From positions 632,756 through 696,755 of the forward strand of contig VYZB01000376.1 in the NCBI GenBank assembly GCA_013397455.1: a stretch of 64,000 bases of DNA. Direction: 5' to 3'. The stretch is from Crotophaga sulcirostris. Its lineage: Eukaryota > Chordata > Aves > Cuculiformes > Crotophagidae. Shown piece by piece: positions 38,421-51,172 of the stretch. Position 1 is the stretch's first letter. Every line of letters starts with the position of its first letter. Below the pieces are notes generated by a model, which ran no database searches, was not told the DNA's origin, and saw nothing but the letters and a program-made list of their open reading frames with translations. A program made the translations under genes and the position numbers.

Positions 38421-38755
38421 TGCAGTTCCCTCTTGATTCCCTGCCTGATTTCCTGCATCTGGAGACTGAGCGCTCTTGCACTCAATGGAAAACATCCTTA
38501 AGTATTTGCCAGCTCTTTACTGCTCCCCAATCCCTGAGGACCATTTCCCAGGGACTCCTACTGACTAACTCCTTAAAGAGTAGTAAGTCTGCTTTCCTAA
38601 AATTTAGGGTCCTGACTGTATTCCTCACCTGTTCCAACCTCCTGTAGCTGGAGGAAGAAGGCTTCACCAGCAGGCCCCCCTTGATCAGGTGGCCTGTAGT
38701 AGACATCAACCATAAGGTTCCCTTTGTTGTCTAGGTTTTTTATTCCCACCCATAA
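38421..38755 (-). mobile_element. CR1 LINE internal fragment from the endonuclease region, rearranged
   Basis: This minus-strand piece lacks a CR1 3' end. Read from 38755 leftwards it begins with VDVYYRPPDQ (family: the VCYRPPDQ block of the APE-type endonuclease, about 38675-38710), runs through a FFLQLQE-like segment, then jumps directly to VRTLNFRKADLLLFKELVS (about 38565-38625). In intact CR1 these blocks are separated by about 100 or more residues, so several hundred bases of endonuclease are missing. A second gap of about 60 bp relative to the copy at 36070-36145 lies near 38432. It is a dead relic; the endpoints come from where the resemblance stops. Confidence 0.85.
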
Positions 38756-41700
38756 GGTGACACATTGGAGAAGCAAAAGGCAAAGACTAGTTATCTAATT
38801 ATTGGGAACCATCATAAGCTTTTGTTTTTCTGGTGGGTGTGACTGAGAAAGAGAGATGTATAACAATCGATTCCACAACACTGGCAACTTGAGCTGCGTC
38901 AGCTGGAATCAGCTAGTTGTGCTGGAAAAAAAACTGACAAAAAGCAGTCAAAACTAGACCTCTTGGTAACAAAGAGGACTGGATCCTTAGCTAGTTTTGG
39001 TAAGCATAGATCCAAGTGAATCTACACTAACTAAAACCTGTTTAAAGCTAGGAGGCTCTTCTTGCTGCTAAGACCAACTTTCTTGCTTCTTAGTTTAATC
39101 CTTGTGCCATTTTGCCATCTCTGTGGAGACAGAATTCGTTACAAATTTTCTGGCTTGAGTTGATCTGATTTTTCATACTCTTACAGCATGGGTCTGGAAA
39201 CTATTAAGAGAGAAATGCTGATCAGCTGAAAACTGATTTAGGTGGAATAGATCCCGAAAACTGTAGATTTAATAGGATTTAGGGAGGAAGGGACTCAGAA
39301 TAGTTTGCAGGAGCCAAATGACAAGAAGCTGGGCTTCTCTGAAGTAAATTGTGTGACACAGGCACCCAATTTTCATTAAACTCCTGTGAGATTTAGTCTC
39401 TCAAGGCCAGTTTCCTTAAGAAGACTCTATTTCCTTTGGCCTCTGAACTTCTCTGCAGGAGCTAACAGTTGCTGATGGTTTTTAGAAACCTCTCTCTGCC
39501 ACTTCAGCCTGTTTTTAGAGAAATCTGAGTTGATTTTTTTAAAGCTATTTTCAATAACCTCAGAAAGCTATGACAAATGAGGTAACTGTTTCATAAACTA
39601 TTGCATAGGAAACATCTCATAGGGTTTTCTTGACTAATTTGTTATACTTTGTTCCTGGAAAGTCAAAAAGCTGTTGGGGTGTTCTGTTGTCCCAGCTCTC
39701 AAAAAGGTTGATCTAAGCCTCCATCAAAAAAATACAGTCAATGGTGAGGAAGGGGTTCTCTTCCTCCAGCCCTCCAAGGGCTGTGTGCATTACTTTGAGC
39801 ATAAGGGTGATGCCCACCTCTGTGCTCAATAGCCCTCAGTTTGTTTCTAGTTGCTAATATCAGCTACAAGCTGTCTTTATAGACTGAAATGCAAATGAAG
39901 ATCTTGTGCATGGTCGCATGTTTGCTTATTTCCTTAATCAATCCATCATACCCAGATTCCCATCCAGGAATTTAATGCAGAAATGTTTAATATTTAATAC
40001 TATACCCTCTTGTAAGTCTTGTCGTTATAAAGCTAATTCATCCTCTGGTTTAGCTCAAAGACACACTGAGCACCTCTGTAAGTGGTTACTTCACAAGCAA
40101 ATCCATCACCGTCTGAAGACAATTTTTGAACTTTTTCCAGCTGGTGACGCGTTTTAAAACATGTACCTTTTCTTTAATGAGAAACACCCCAAGTATTATA
40201 TAGTCTCCAGTGGTGAGAAAAATCCTTTGTTATTTTCTTAGCTTTCTTGAAGGCAACGTAATCGTAAGAGGACACACTGTGATTATTGGAAGCACTATAG
40301 GAAGCAAAAAGTATGTATGTGGATTTTTTTATTGTACTCGAATAACAGAACTAAATTTGTGATCCAGTGAGTGAAGTCCCCAACACTATGGCACACTATG
40401 GTAAGAATGTGACTGATAGCCAGAGGGTGCTCCAAGAGGGATCATGTCTGCAACCAACAACCTGTCTCAGGGTACTGTACAGCGGAAGGTTTTTGTGCCA
40501 GTGTGGAACCTGGGGAGGAGCAGTGGACTTGCTTTCTCTGTTATTTGCCTTCTTCAACTGTCCAGTGAAAGGCAAATGTAAAGCAGGCTTCTCCTCCTCA
40601 GCTCCTGGCTTAGGTGTTCCCTCTTGGGGTGGCTGGAAAGGGACAGTTACTGCAAGATCCCCAGATGTAAGCACTCTCACAGAAGTAATTCAGTGATGAT
40701 ACCTGATACACTGCTTAAACCATAGTACATGGGACCACATCACTGTACATTTTTTATATCTTCCTGTCAGTAGAAAGAGACACGCGTGTAGCCAGTTTCC
40801 CTTTAAGATGCTAAAGAAGGAAAGGCAGAAAAGGTGGTCTGCTTCATAATGAACATTCAGGTTCCTGGGTACCAAAACCAGATATATCCAACAAACAGAG
40901 TTCAATCTTTCTTATTCACATCTCCTGGGCTGCAAGTTCAAACCCTAAACTGCTACTCAGAGTTGGGATATACTTGGGGTATCACTAGGTTTTGATTAGT
41001 TTCTTGCTTCTTTCTTCAGCACCTTATTTAATGAATATTTTTTCAGTGTTTTACAAATCTGTTTTCAGGCACCAAGGTGCTTTCAGAGTAAGGATAGGTG
41101 TTTCAAAATATTTTCTCAGAAACTGATGTGGGATTTGGAAACCTCTTTGGGCCCTGTTTGCACGAAGACCGAGCAGTAAGGATTAACATGAGCAGTTACT
41201 TGTAAACAGAGACCTCTTTCTTTCCTCTCATTGTCTTCTGACTTCCAAACCAGAGAAGTTAGCAAGCTCCACCTGCGGGCTACCAAGAACCTTTGTCACC
41301 ATACGAATTCAGGCCCTATTTATGCTTTTTGTATGCCAGCGTTCGCTGAGTTTTGTAAGGAGAGTTGCCAAATGGCAAGTAAACCTCATAATTCCCCAGA
41401 GGAGTTCATATGACCCATTTATTTTCTCACAAAACCAAATAGAATTAACATGCATTGCGGAGCCACAGTCCCTGGAAAACATCAACACTCTGACAGTTTC
41501 TTCCAGTCAACTGTTCTGAACATAACAGTTTCTTCCAGTCATCTAATCAGAAATTAAGTGTCTACAAGCCAGAGCACAGAGTCTCTTAATTTCATTTTGC
41601 AGAGCAATTGCGCTTCAGGACATCAGTTTTTAGACTAATACTGTCCTGTGATTTTTTCTAATCTATCCATTTCCAAATTATGACCTAGGATAGGATAATA

Positions 41701-41973
41701 GTAGTCTTTTTGGCAGTCCTTGTCAGTTGAAGATCATTCCTGGTTTGTACTACATTCTTTTATAGTACCAAAGGAGAAATATCGTGGCTGTATCTGTCTA
41801 TATCAAAATATCACCAGCAGGCATTGTGTGCTAAGTTAGGTGTTCTTCTTTGTTATCACGCAATACTGTATTTTAGTAAAACAGTAACTATCCTTAGCAA
41901 CATGTAGTGTACATGCACAGTCAATATACAGAGAACTGTGTCTTGAAGACAAATGTGAACTGTTGTTTTCTTT
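38756..41973. other. Non-coding stretch, nothing recognised
   Basis: No gene supported. At 40367-40696 open frames occur on both strands of the same GC-richer stretch, with no known domain on either. A 17-bp direct repeat (ACAGTTTCTTCCAGTCA) occurs at 41493-41509 and 41525-41541, a period of 32 bp. Confidence 0.6.
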
Positions 41974-42040
41974 AAAAAGAGAAAGAAAGGGGAAGGGAAA
42001 GGAAGGGAAGGGAAGGGAAAGGAAGGGAAGGGAAGAGAAA
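41974..42040 (+). repeat. Purine microsatellite, (GGGAA)-type
   Basis: A pure A/G tract on the plus strand. The 20-bp unit GGAAGGGAAAGGAAGGGAAG occurs twice, exactly in tandem, at 41991-42010 and 42011-42030, followed by a partial third unit. It is the third GGAA-rich purine tract in the window. Confidence 0.95.
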
Positions 42041-43298
42041 ATCTAAAATATCTTTGTTACAAGAAACAACACTAATATCTCAGTTTTTTACTGATTGATC
42101 GTACTGGAGAGAGTCTGTCTTACTAAAACATTCCCTATGGATTCAGTGAATAGAAACAGTTCCTTAATGAAACAACTGTGGAAACATAGCCATAACATCT
42201 CTGTATCACTCCTCATTGGGAAAATTTAACTGTACAGGCAGTTTGGGGCATGAAAATTAGGAGCCTTTCAGTTTACTTCACATAATTTTCAAACAGTTAC
42301 TAAGTACTTAAAGAAACTTCTGTGAAATGCCTGTAGAACCCTGGCTTATTATTTCTCAGCCGTTCTCTGCTGCTTCTGTCAGGTTGAAATGCTACTGATT
42401 GCCAAATGATCCCAACTTAAGATCTTAGTAATAGGATAAAATGCCCATCAAAAATCCCTTAGTACAGTTATGTGAAGTGAAACTAAAAACCATGTATTAA
42501 AAAGGAAAATACAGTTATTGTTATCACATCTGTCAAAAGAATTACCTTGTTTCAGTTAAACTCTTTTGCACTAGTTCCTGTAATAAAGGATCTAAAGGAT
42601 GACTCCAGGAAGAGATCAACTTGTTAACAGAACACCATGTATTGACTGTGTTCAAAAAGTCTGTATATTCAGCAAAACTCCATTGTAACACACCCTCTGC
42701 TATTGTAAGAACAGTAGTTCCTGTGGTGAGTATTTGACTCCAGTCTGAACTGTATCTTTTGCACTACAAAACTTCAAAGTCAGCCACTTCAGAGAAAAGA
42801 AATGGAAATGCTTTCCCTTTAACTCTGTGCTTAACCATTTAATGAAGAGTTCTGTCTTTAAAAGGTCAGCGAAGCTACAGCAGCAGAAAGTGAGTATAAC
42901 AGGGCAGAGTCAGTCCTTTAAATGTTTAAGACTATTTCATAAGTAAGTTTATTCTGATGAAATTGCAAATATAATCTAGTCTGTCCATAAATAAGGCAGG
43001 CTCAAGCTTTTTATCACTTGTGTCATTGTGAAATCTGAGCAAATCTGCTGAAGGCCATGATTATGTTGGTCTGCCTGACACTAGATTTAAGACTGGCCTT
43101 GTGGCACCTGAAGAATTTTCCTAAAACTACAGAAGAAAAATAGGTGTTTGGTTTCCTCCTTCATGCCTTTGCCCTTCTCTACAATAGAAAGGATTGAGGG
43201 TTAGCTAAACTGGGTTTGCCCTGGTTCAATAGTCAGCAGTGGCGGGTATTTGCTGGGTACTTGACCATTGCCTTGTCGCTTTATAATAAAAAGAAAAA

Positions 43299-43321
43299 GT
43301 AAACGTAAAGAGAACGTTTAC
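43299..43321. repeat. 8-bp inverted repeat with forkhead-like half sites
   Basis: GTAAACGT (43299-43306) and ACGTTTAC (43314-43321) are exact reverse complements separated by a 7-nt AAAGAGA loop. Each arm carries GTAAAC, the core of forkhead-type binding sites (general knowledge). Function is not shown by the sequence. Confidence 0.6.
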
Positions 43322-44006
43322 GTAGGAGCTGTAAACCATTGGCTTATGCTTTTTATGCATGCACTTAATGTTCTTGTTTTACAACTTTAACTCTTCCAGA
43401 AGAATTCTTAACAGTCACTAGGCACAAGCAGTTGATGTGTACTGTTTGTGATGGTAGCATGAAATCCACTACAGTAAAATGTTATGGTTAATAAAGGATG
43501 AAACACTAAGTTATTTGTCAACAAACACGTGGGGCAAACTTAACAATTCTTTTTACAGAATCGAAGCTGTAAAATTAGAGGCATGACATGTGACTCTGTC
43601 TTTGGTTATGTTGCTTTTACGCTGCACTTATGCTAGTGAAAAATTTAGAAAAAGGAGGATCAGTCTGAGAGCTGATATTTACATATGCATGCATATATAT
43701 GGATGGATGTGCATGTCCTGATTAGTATCAGATTCCTTATAATTCTTGATCATGATTGGCTGAATGAAATTTTACAGTGATGAGCAATGTCATATCTTTT
43801 GCAAGAACTGCATGTAAAAGAAATAGCACCTCTGGGGTTTTGTAGGTAATTCTTCAGGTTTGCTCTTTCCAACAAACAGGAACTAGCTATCATTGTTAAC
43901 TACACCAATGTAACCCAACAGTGATTGCTACATTGCTTACATGGAGTACAGTATGTAGGACATAAAACTCAAAGTTCTAACCTCCTGAGGTCAGTGCAAA
44001 GACTTA

Positions 44007-44060
44007 GAAAAAATAAATATAAATATTATTAATAATAATAATACGCATAAATAATAATAC
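44007..44060 (+). repeat. AT-rich low-complexity run with (AAT)n
   Basis: Runs of AAATAAATAT and AATAATAAT interrupted by CGC. Ordinary low-complexity DNA. Confidence 0.85.
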
Positions 44061-47000
44061 ACAGATATATTTTTCCATGGTTAGTATATTTATAAATGTT
44101 GAATATTGAAACAATATCTGCTTGAGCAAGGAAGGGGGGCCAAGCCAGTGCAAATGCCCAGCTGCTGTAAATCAGGATAGTTTCATTTCAGTTAACAGAG
44201 CTATGCTAATTGGCCCCCACTGATATCCAAGATCCAATTCTTTTAGTCTTGAAGACTTAGCTCAGTATGCACTTAGCACTGAGAGCAAAAGGGGCCAAAG
44301 ATATGGGTGCTGTAAGTGAACATAACATATTTCAGTGGAGCTCTGTCAGTGTATGTCACCTAAGGGTGTGATACAACAATTTCAGGCAAAGAAGATGCAT
44401 TCTTTTCAAAAGATTAGTTATATTTTATATGCACTTACTGGGTATTTTTGATGTACACTGACTACATAATAAAAAAGCAGCTAATAAATACAAAAAAGCA
44501 ATCTGAATTTGCAGGTGGTCCATTTTATTGGACTAAAAATAAAAGGCAAGCATTTGAGAATCACAGTGTTTTCCTTAAGAGCTAGAGAGAGGGACAAGTT
44601 AGGGCAGCAGAAATAAGAGCCTGGTTCTGATTCAGGACTTCCTAATCACATTCAGAGAACAAGATCAAAGCAGGAGCTGAGCAGGAAACAGCAGAGAGAA
44701 AGTCGTGCAGATATCACACCATACTCCACTGCCATCATCAGCCAAAATCTGGAAGTCAGTCCAGTGTGGTGAATGAATGTGTTTGTTTAAGGTAATTGCC
44801 TTGACTGAAGCTCATTATTGTTTTCTGCTGACTGCTTTTTGCGGGAGCTACTGCCAGACTGTTTCTGGTGGTACAGGTAGCTGGGCTAATACAGCTGCTT
44901 CATTAGCACGTGAAAAATCCTGGAGATTTTATCCAACTTCTACTCAGTCTTTCACAGGAAAAGTGTTTCTGAAATAGGGAAAAGTGGGCCTGAAGTCAAT
45001 GAAAGACTTACATCCACTTTCCATAATACCCTAGTGGAAAAAGAAAACACCATCCAGAGGTTTCAGCAGTGGCAGTGAAGCAACAGCATGTAGTAGTGCA
45101 ATGACTGTGGGCAAAAAATCTTTCTTCCCCTTCTTTCTTCTCTTTTTCCTTAAAATGAGGCTCTTTTTTTAACCTATCTATTGCCTATCTTTCAAGAAAA
45201 TAGTGAAATGAATTAGTCTGCATACCTGCAATTTTCTATATGGTATGAAAGCTATCAAAAAAACATTCTGTTTGCAGGTACACACTCCAGACTTGACAAG
45301 TATCAGTGCGAGGTCTGCGAGTTATAGCAGTCTTTATTTTATTTTATACTGTTTGTTCTGTGGAGTCTCTGCACTACCAACTGCACCAGGTGGACATGTC
45401 TAATTAAATGCATTGATTCTATCAGGGAAGATGAGATCGCAATTTTTGCTTTTGCAGTTATTGGAAATGCAGCAAAATCTGTTGAGACTACAGAATTTTA
45501 TCTAAAATCTGTAAATGCAATCCTTGTGCATGTAAAGTTATTAAACATATATATTTTGAACATCCAAATCTGAACTTAGTTTTTTCTTTACTGTCACATT
45601 AATTTACTCAGTTGAGGTTTGAGCTTGAGTTCCCAACAAGTGAGTAAGTCATTTGTTGTGAAGAAGTGAATCGCTGGTCCTGGAGGTGCTATCCAATCTG
45701 CTCTGGTTTGATGCTTTCCAGTTCTGGGGGAAGTCCTAGCCAGGAGGAAATACCACCTGTACAGACCTGGCTAAATCTCTGCTCAGTTTCTCTCTGTTAA
45801 GGCTTCCCTCTTGAAGACAGGCCTTTGAAACTCTTCCTAAAGGTGCACAAGGGGTTTGGAGTGATCCTTAAGGACTGCGTGCATACAGCACAAAATACTC
45901 ATTAAAGAACAAGTAGGGACAGGAGTTCCTACACAGAAAAGGGTATGAAGTATGGTATAAAGGGAAATCCCAAGCAAAATGAGAATATGATAGTGGATAG
46001 AAGAGAAGAACCTGTGAGAACAGGCAGTATTTATCTTACAGAAGAGGACATTTTTACAAATGATCAGAACATTGGTAACCATGTTTTCTTACATAAAAAT
46101 TTGAATATTTGGCTTATAAGTACATAAAATGTCCAGATGATGTGTCTTAGAGAAGTTTTCATTCCCATCCCACTTTTAAACAGTCCATACAAAGCTGTAG
46201 AGTTCGAACTAAGTCATCCAAGGGAATCTGGTTTTGCTTGCACAGAAGTTAACAGAAATGTCGAACTTCATCAAATCTTCAACTTCCCTAAATTCAGAGT
46301 TGTTCTGAAATGTTACTCTCTGTTTAATCTCTTCCTCAGATTTTCTCCCTTTGCTTCTGCCACTACAGCCAGCCAGTTCACAACCTTTACAAGCAGGTCA
46401 AAGAAGCAATTTGGTGCATTTCTAATCCATCCCTGGGCACAACGTCTACTGTCTCTGGAGAATAATGACAGATGCAACAGCTCAGCAGTTCCAGAGGAAA
46501 AGCAATAGCCAGGATGTAGGTTACCCTTTACTCAAAATAATCTGGCACTGACCCCTGTCAGGAATCAAACTTTCACTACAATCTGGCAAATATGCCTCAC
46601 AGGAAAGTTACCTGAGAGCTGTATCAGTTTGCCTTGGCTATCACCCACTTCTGGGTCAGCTGAAGTTATTTCCTGCTGAGGAGTCTCGAGAGAGGAACAT
46701 GCAGTGTGCCTAGCAATCAGCTCACTCACACTTGTCTTTCTCTATAGTGTGAAGATGTCACAAATCACAAAAGAAATAGTTGTGTCAAGTTACTTCTATG
46801 TTCAATTTTCTTTAAACTGCCCACTTTTTTAATACAGAGTCACCTATCTATCTATTTAGATACAAACGATCCAGACCTTTGGCATCCAAGGGACAGAAAA
46901 ACATATAAAATTCTTTACATTCTTTAACAAAATCATGTTGTCAAACTATGTGCTGACAAAATGCTGTAGGTGAATGTATAAACACCTTATGGTCTTTTCT

Positions 47001-49959
47001 CTCAAGACATTTCAGACTCTATAGTCTTCCTAACTGACAAAATCCAGACTTGCAGTTGCCATTGTAATAAACATCCAATTTCTTCTTTCCTGTTGCTTCA
47101 GGAAAAGAGTTACCCAGTTCTGGGACGCTGACATTGCTGTGTTGGGTTTTTTTCCTAAATAAGAAAAATTCTTATACCTTTCACCTATCTATACTTCAAA
47201 ATCTCTCCTGAATCTAAACACCACATTCCTAAAGGAAACTCTTATCACATATAGCAGCATTACTTTCAGCATTTCTATGTATGCAGGGAATACAGAAATC
47301 TAGAGAGTGACAGAAAAATTTAATCCTGTAAAATTTATAATCACAGTTATTGCAAGTCTCATTATATATACAAGAGAACAGCTTTCACATGGTAAGAATT
47401 TCTGCGATGCATCGTTACTAAAACTCATTGTTAGAATAGGCTAAGAAACTTGTGTTATACAACATACTGTGTGAGCAGGCACCAATATTTATTACTGATA
47501 TTTTAATTAAGCATTTTTTGCAATTAAATGTATGCCCTTCCTTAATTATATCCCTCAGTTTTGTAGATTGTAGCAAATTCAGTGTAAACTAACATAGGAG
47601 ATATTCTTGGGAATGGGAGAATTTAAGAAAGCCCACAATGCAGCTAGTGAAGATGTCAGCCTACTGGTACTGTAGAGATTGTGCCAGCTATGCATTTATT
47701 GTGACAAACAACACTCTGAAGTTTCATTGCAAACATTCAGGCTAGACAGCTGGTGAGAGCCAGCTGCAGTCTGGATTGCACTGCTCGGTGGCAAGGGAGG
47801 GGAAAGGGTAGCTGGATCCTAGAAGCAATTCAGAAGCTGAAGATCTGCAGAGTTGACATTAATGCTTTCATTCCTAGTAGAAATTACTTCAATATGTGTT
47901 TCTAGGATTTCAGGATCAAACAACCTTGAATTCAAAGTACCTCAAGTCTATCAACAACCCAATTCTCGCCAGCCAGATCTTGGGAATTTCACATAACTCT
48001 AGCTTTTATCCATGGTCCCACTTGACTTTCACTCAACTCATCATGCCTTTCTCCTCTTCACCTAACTCAAGTGTTTCTCAGGGGTTTTGGTTTGGGTTTT
48101 GTTTTGTTGTTCTTTCCAGAGTAGATCCCAGGATTATGCCTTTTCTTTGAGAAATGATCCATTTGAATCTCTTAGACAGAATTCTTTGTTCCTTTTCAAG
48201 CTCATTGGTAGTGGCAGAAGTGGAAAATGCATCGTTTTCCCCTACTTTTGTAGACTTTTCTATTAGCCCCTGCAGTTTTAGATTTTAGCCTTTTGTTTTT
48301 GTCCCAAAAATAGAATTTTTCCTCACAGTCTGTCCTTCACCAGTTGTAAATCATCCTTGCCATCAGATTAATTTAACAGTTGTACTAACACCAGTATAAG
48401 GCAGGGAGATCCATTCTGCCACCTGGATGTTACTGCAATAACAAAAAATAAAAAAAGAAAAAAAAGGGAGAGAAGAAAATTTCAATAATTGTGTTTTAAA
48501 CATAATGAAAAATTAAGCCAGTATTTTCAGTTTACATGTAACTAAATAGGCCTCAGAGTAAAACTATATTTTTTGCTTTTGCTTCCATGTAACAATGCTA
48601 TTTAAAACCCATGATTGTTAACATCTCATTCATTTCAAGTCACACTTTCCTTCCTGATCCTCTGCAGGAACAAATGGTGTGGTGGCTGTGGCCATTTTCT
48701 CCCATTCTGTGGAAATCTGGCAGCTCCAGGCAACTTTTTTCTTCTCACCTTCCCAGCAAAACTGCTTATTGTTTGTTCAGCATTGCTGCAACCATCATGC
48801 CCCTCATTTCTGACACCATTATTCTTTCTTCTCTCTTTGCTTCTATTGGGAGAACCACGAGCGAAATATGAGAAGAAGAGGTATATGGGAGAGAACATCA
48901 GAGAAGATGGACATTGCAGAAGGAAGTAGGTCTTGGGCCACATTCATATCTCTTGTAAGTATCTGTGTTTTTCCTGCACTTTTTCACTTAAATTAATGCA
49001 TTCTTCTCTGCTCTCCAGAGCAACATTGGTCATATCTGTCTACATAATTTTTACCAATATTATTCACCTGAGGCCTGACCATGCTATAGGGTGGGTACAT
49101 CACAAGTGAAAAAGACAAATCTCTGCGCCAAAGGTTATTGCGGCCAGCAGCCCCTGTACTACAGGCATTTAGGACCAAATGTATGCAAAGACCTGCAATA
49201 TCCTTCATCAAGGGGCTTTTCTGGAAAATAAGGGCTAAGGAGCTGGAAGAAAGAGTGAAGGAAATATGGACTTGCAGGTGTTGAAGGAAGCGCCTGACTC
49301 ACCAAATTTGGCCCACTGCATCTAAACAAGACATGGTTCACCCTGAAAGGCCCTCAAAACATCCGCTACACGTACCAGCAGCAAAATACACATGACTGTG
49401 TACACATGACTGTGAGCTACCAAAGGGACCAAAAACTGTAAAATGCTACAGGAAGAAAACTGAAAGGGATCAGAGGCACCCCGAAAGTCTTGGCACTAGT
49501 AGGCAATGAACTGAATAAAACACTCATCTGGTTCAAGGCTGTAGGCTACACCCGCCTTCTCTAGAGGTGAGTGTCAGAGGGGGAAGACCTATGTCTCTAT
49601 TCGATATAAAAAATATTTCCTTTGCTCCCTAAACCTGTTAGGTGGTGAACCTGAGGAGTCCAGCAATGCACTTTCTTGGGAAAGAGTGTTGCCACTAGAA
49701 GAAGCAGCACAACTTGGAATCAAAACTAGAAATAATATCTTTTCTTGGTCTTAGCTTCATAGAGCTGTTTACTTTTGATCTTATTTTACAGATTTACTTC
49801 CTGCATACTACACTGAGAGATGTTATTTCAGGTACTTAGTCATTTTCTGGATGTGTTAAGAAATTAATGAAAACTCCAAATACGAAGGCAAATATATATT
49901 ACTGCTGATAATTGTGATTTCATAGTCATGAAATAAAAAATACTTTGAATATATATTTA

Positions 49960-50024
49960 NNNNNNNNNNNNNNNNNNNNNNNNNNNNNNNNNNNNNNNNN
50001 NNNNNNNNNNNNNNNNNNNNNNNN
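49960..50024. other. Assembly gap (65 N)
   Basis: Sixty-five consecutive undetermined bases. The left flank is A/T-rich (ATATATTTA) and the right flank starts TCATATATG, so an AT-rich sequence or microsatellite may have stopped the assembly. The open frame that seems to cross it, 49945-50160, is not trustworthy. Confidence 1.
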
Positions 50025-50928
50025 TCATATATGTCTGAAAGGGCAGCTTTCTGCTCACAGTCTTCACCTCCTAAAAATGGCAGCCACTGCTATGAAGGCA
50101 GACCTTCTACAGATTGTAGAAGATGAAGAGAGATTTAATCTTGCTCTTTATTCCCAGTGAGTCTTTTCTAAATCCACAAATACAGAAAACTTATGTATTT
50201 GCAAAACTTCTCTGCACACATGCTTAAAATAGTACAAAATTGGCCACTGTTCAGATGAGTCAAAATAAATGATAGGGCCAGCAATAAAATGATATTAATA
50301 TGTCTAAATTGTAACTTTCCCCAAGCTCTTCAATCTGTGAGACCAGGCCAGCAGACCACCACCCATGTCCCCGCTGCACAATATCCTCAAATCAAACTCT
50401 TCACTGCAATGCTTGAAAGGCTCCTGATCCCCAAGGAAAATAATAGATGATCTTGTGCTAAGTTCAGAGACTATTTCAGATGTAGTGTACTGTGCCCAAA
50501 AAGAAAGCTAACTTATTACTCACAGCTGCATTACAACAAATTCAGAGATGAGGCCGTTGAGGGCCCCTTTGTATTTTCTTTGGCCTCCACACAAATTGTT
50601 GACATCATTTCAGTCTTTACCATTCATCTACTGCTGTTATGAGTTTAAAGCTGTATTTCAAAGATGGGAGAAGTTCTGGTCAACCAGTGGGGAGATTCCT
50701 CTGGGAACTTCTGCACCTTTTGTTATTGCATGAAGCAAATGATCCCATGAAAAAAATTACATTCAGTAATGACACATATCTTTAAAATTTTCACTCTGTG
50801 AATCCTACACTCTAGGAATTAAAATAAATTCTTAAACAAATAATAAATGAAACCCCTCTTAAGTAGAAAAAGAACTATGCGATAGCTGCAAAGTTATTTA
50901 TGCTCTTTGTGTTGTCTTACAAAATTCC
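50025..50928. other. Non-coding stretch, nothing recognised
   Basis: Sequence between the gap and a CR1 copy. The open stretch ending at 50160 has a methionine-led tail that resembles no protein I know. No other feature. Confidence 0.55.
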
Positions 50929-51172
50929 AACTCACAGAGTGGCTGAGGTTGGAAGGGGCCTCTAGGTGTCATCTGATCCAACCAATCTGCTCCGGCAGAG
51001 CCACATAGAGTTGGTTGCCCAGCACAATGACCATGTGGCTTTTGAATATCTCCAAAGATGGAGACTCCACAATGACCCTGGCAACCTGTGGCAGTGCTCA
51101 GTCGCTCTCACAGTAAGAATGTGTTTCCTGACATTCACACAGACCTACCTGTCTTTCAGTTTGTGCTCATAA
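50929..51172 (-). mobile_element. CR1 LINE, short 3' end fragment
   Basis: A minus-strand CR1 of about 245 bp. The plus strand begins with a decayed terminal octamer (CTCACAGAGTGG), then GAGGTTGGAAGGGGCCTCTA, and continues through the usual 3' region to CTTTCAGTTTGTGCTC, where resemblance stops. The GGCCTCTAGGTGTCATCTGA block differs from the other copies here, so it is a separate subfamily and insertion. It has no coding capacity. Confidence 0.9.

Larger units (their letters stand above)
42041..49959. other. Non-coding stretch, AT-rich, no gene seen
   Basis: About 8 kb without a supportable gene. Contents: an 8-bp inverted repeat at 43299-43321; a 14-bp palindrome ATATGCATGCATAT at 43683-43696; an AAT-rich low-complexity run at 44007-44060; a possible old-repeat relic at about 44330-44375 (CAGTGGAGCTCTGTCAGTG); an A-rich run at 48438-48466; and a 13-bp tandem duplicate (ACACATGACTGTG) at 49388-49414. 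The 123-codon frame at 46137-46508 and the overlapping frames at 48611-48943 are not recognisable. Confidence 0.55.

Noticed and set aside
46137..46508. A 123-codon open frame as a possible gene
   Set aside because: Unrecognisable translation, no splice or promoter context, and length within chance expectation.
48611..48943. CTCTGCAG acceptor-like site with overlapping open frames
   Set aside because: Frames are open in three phases on both strands, none recognisable, and no clear donor follows; it reflects pyrimidine-rich composition.
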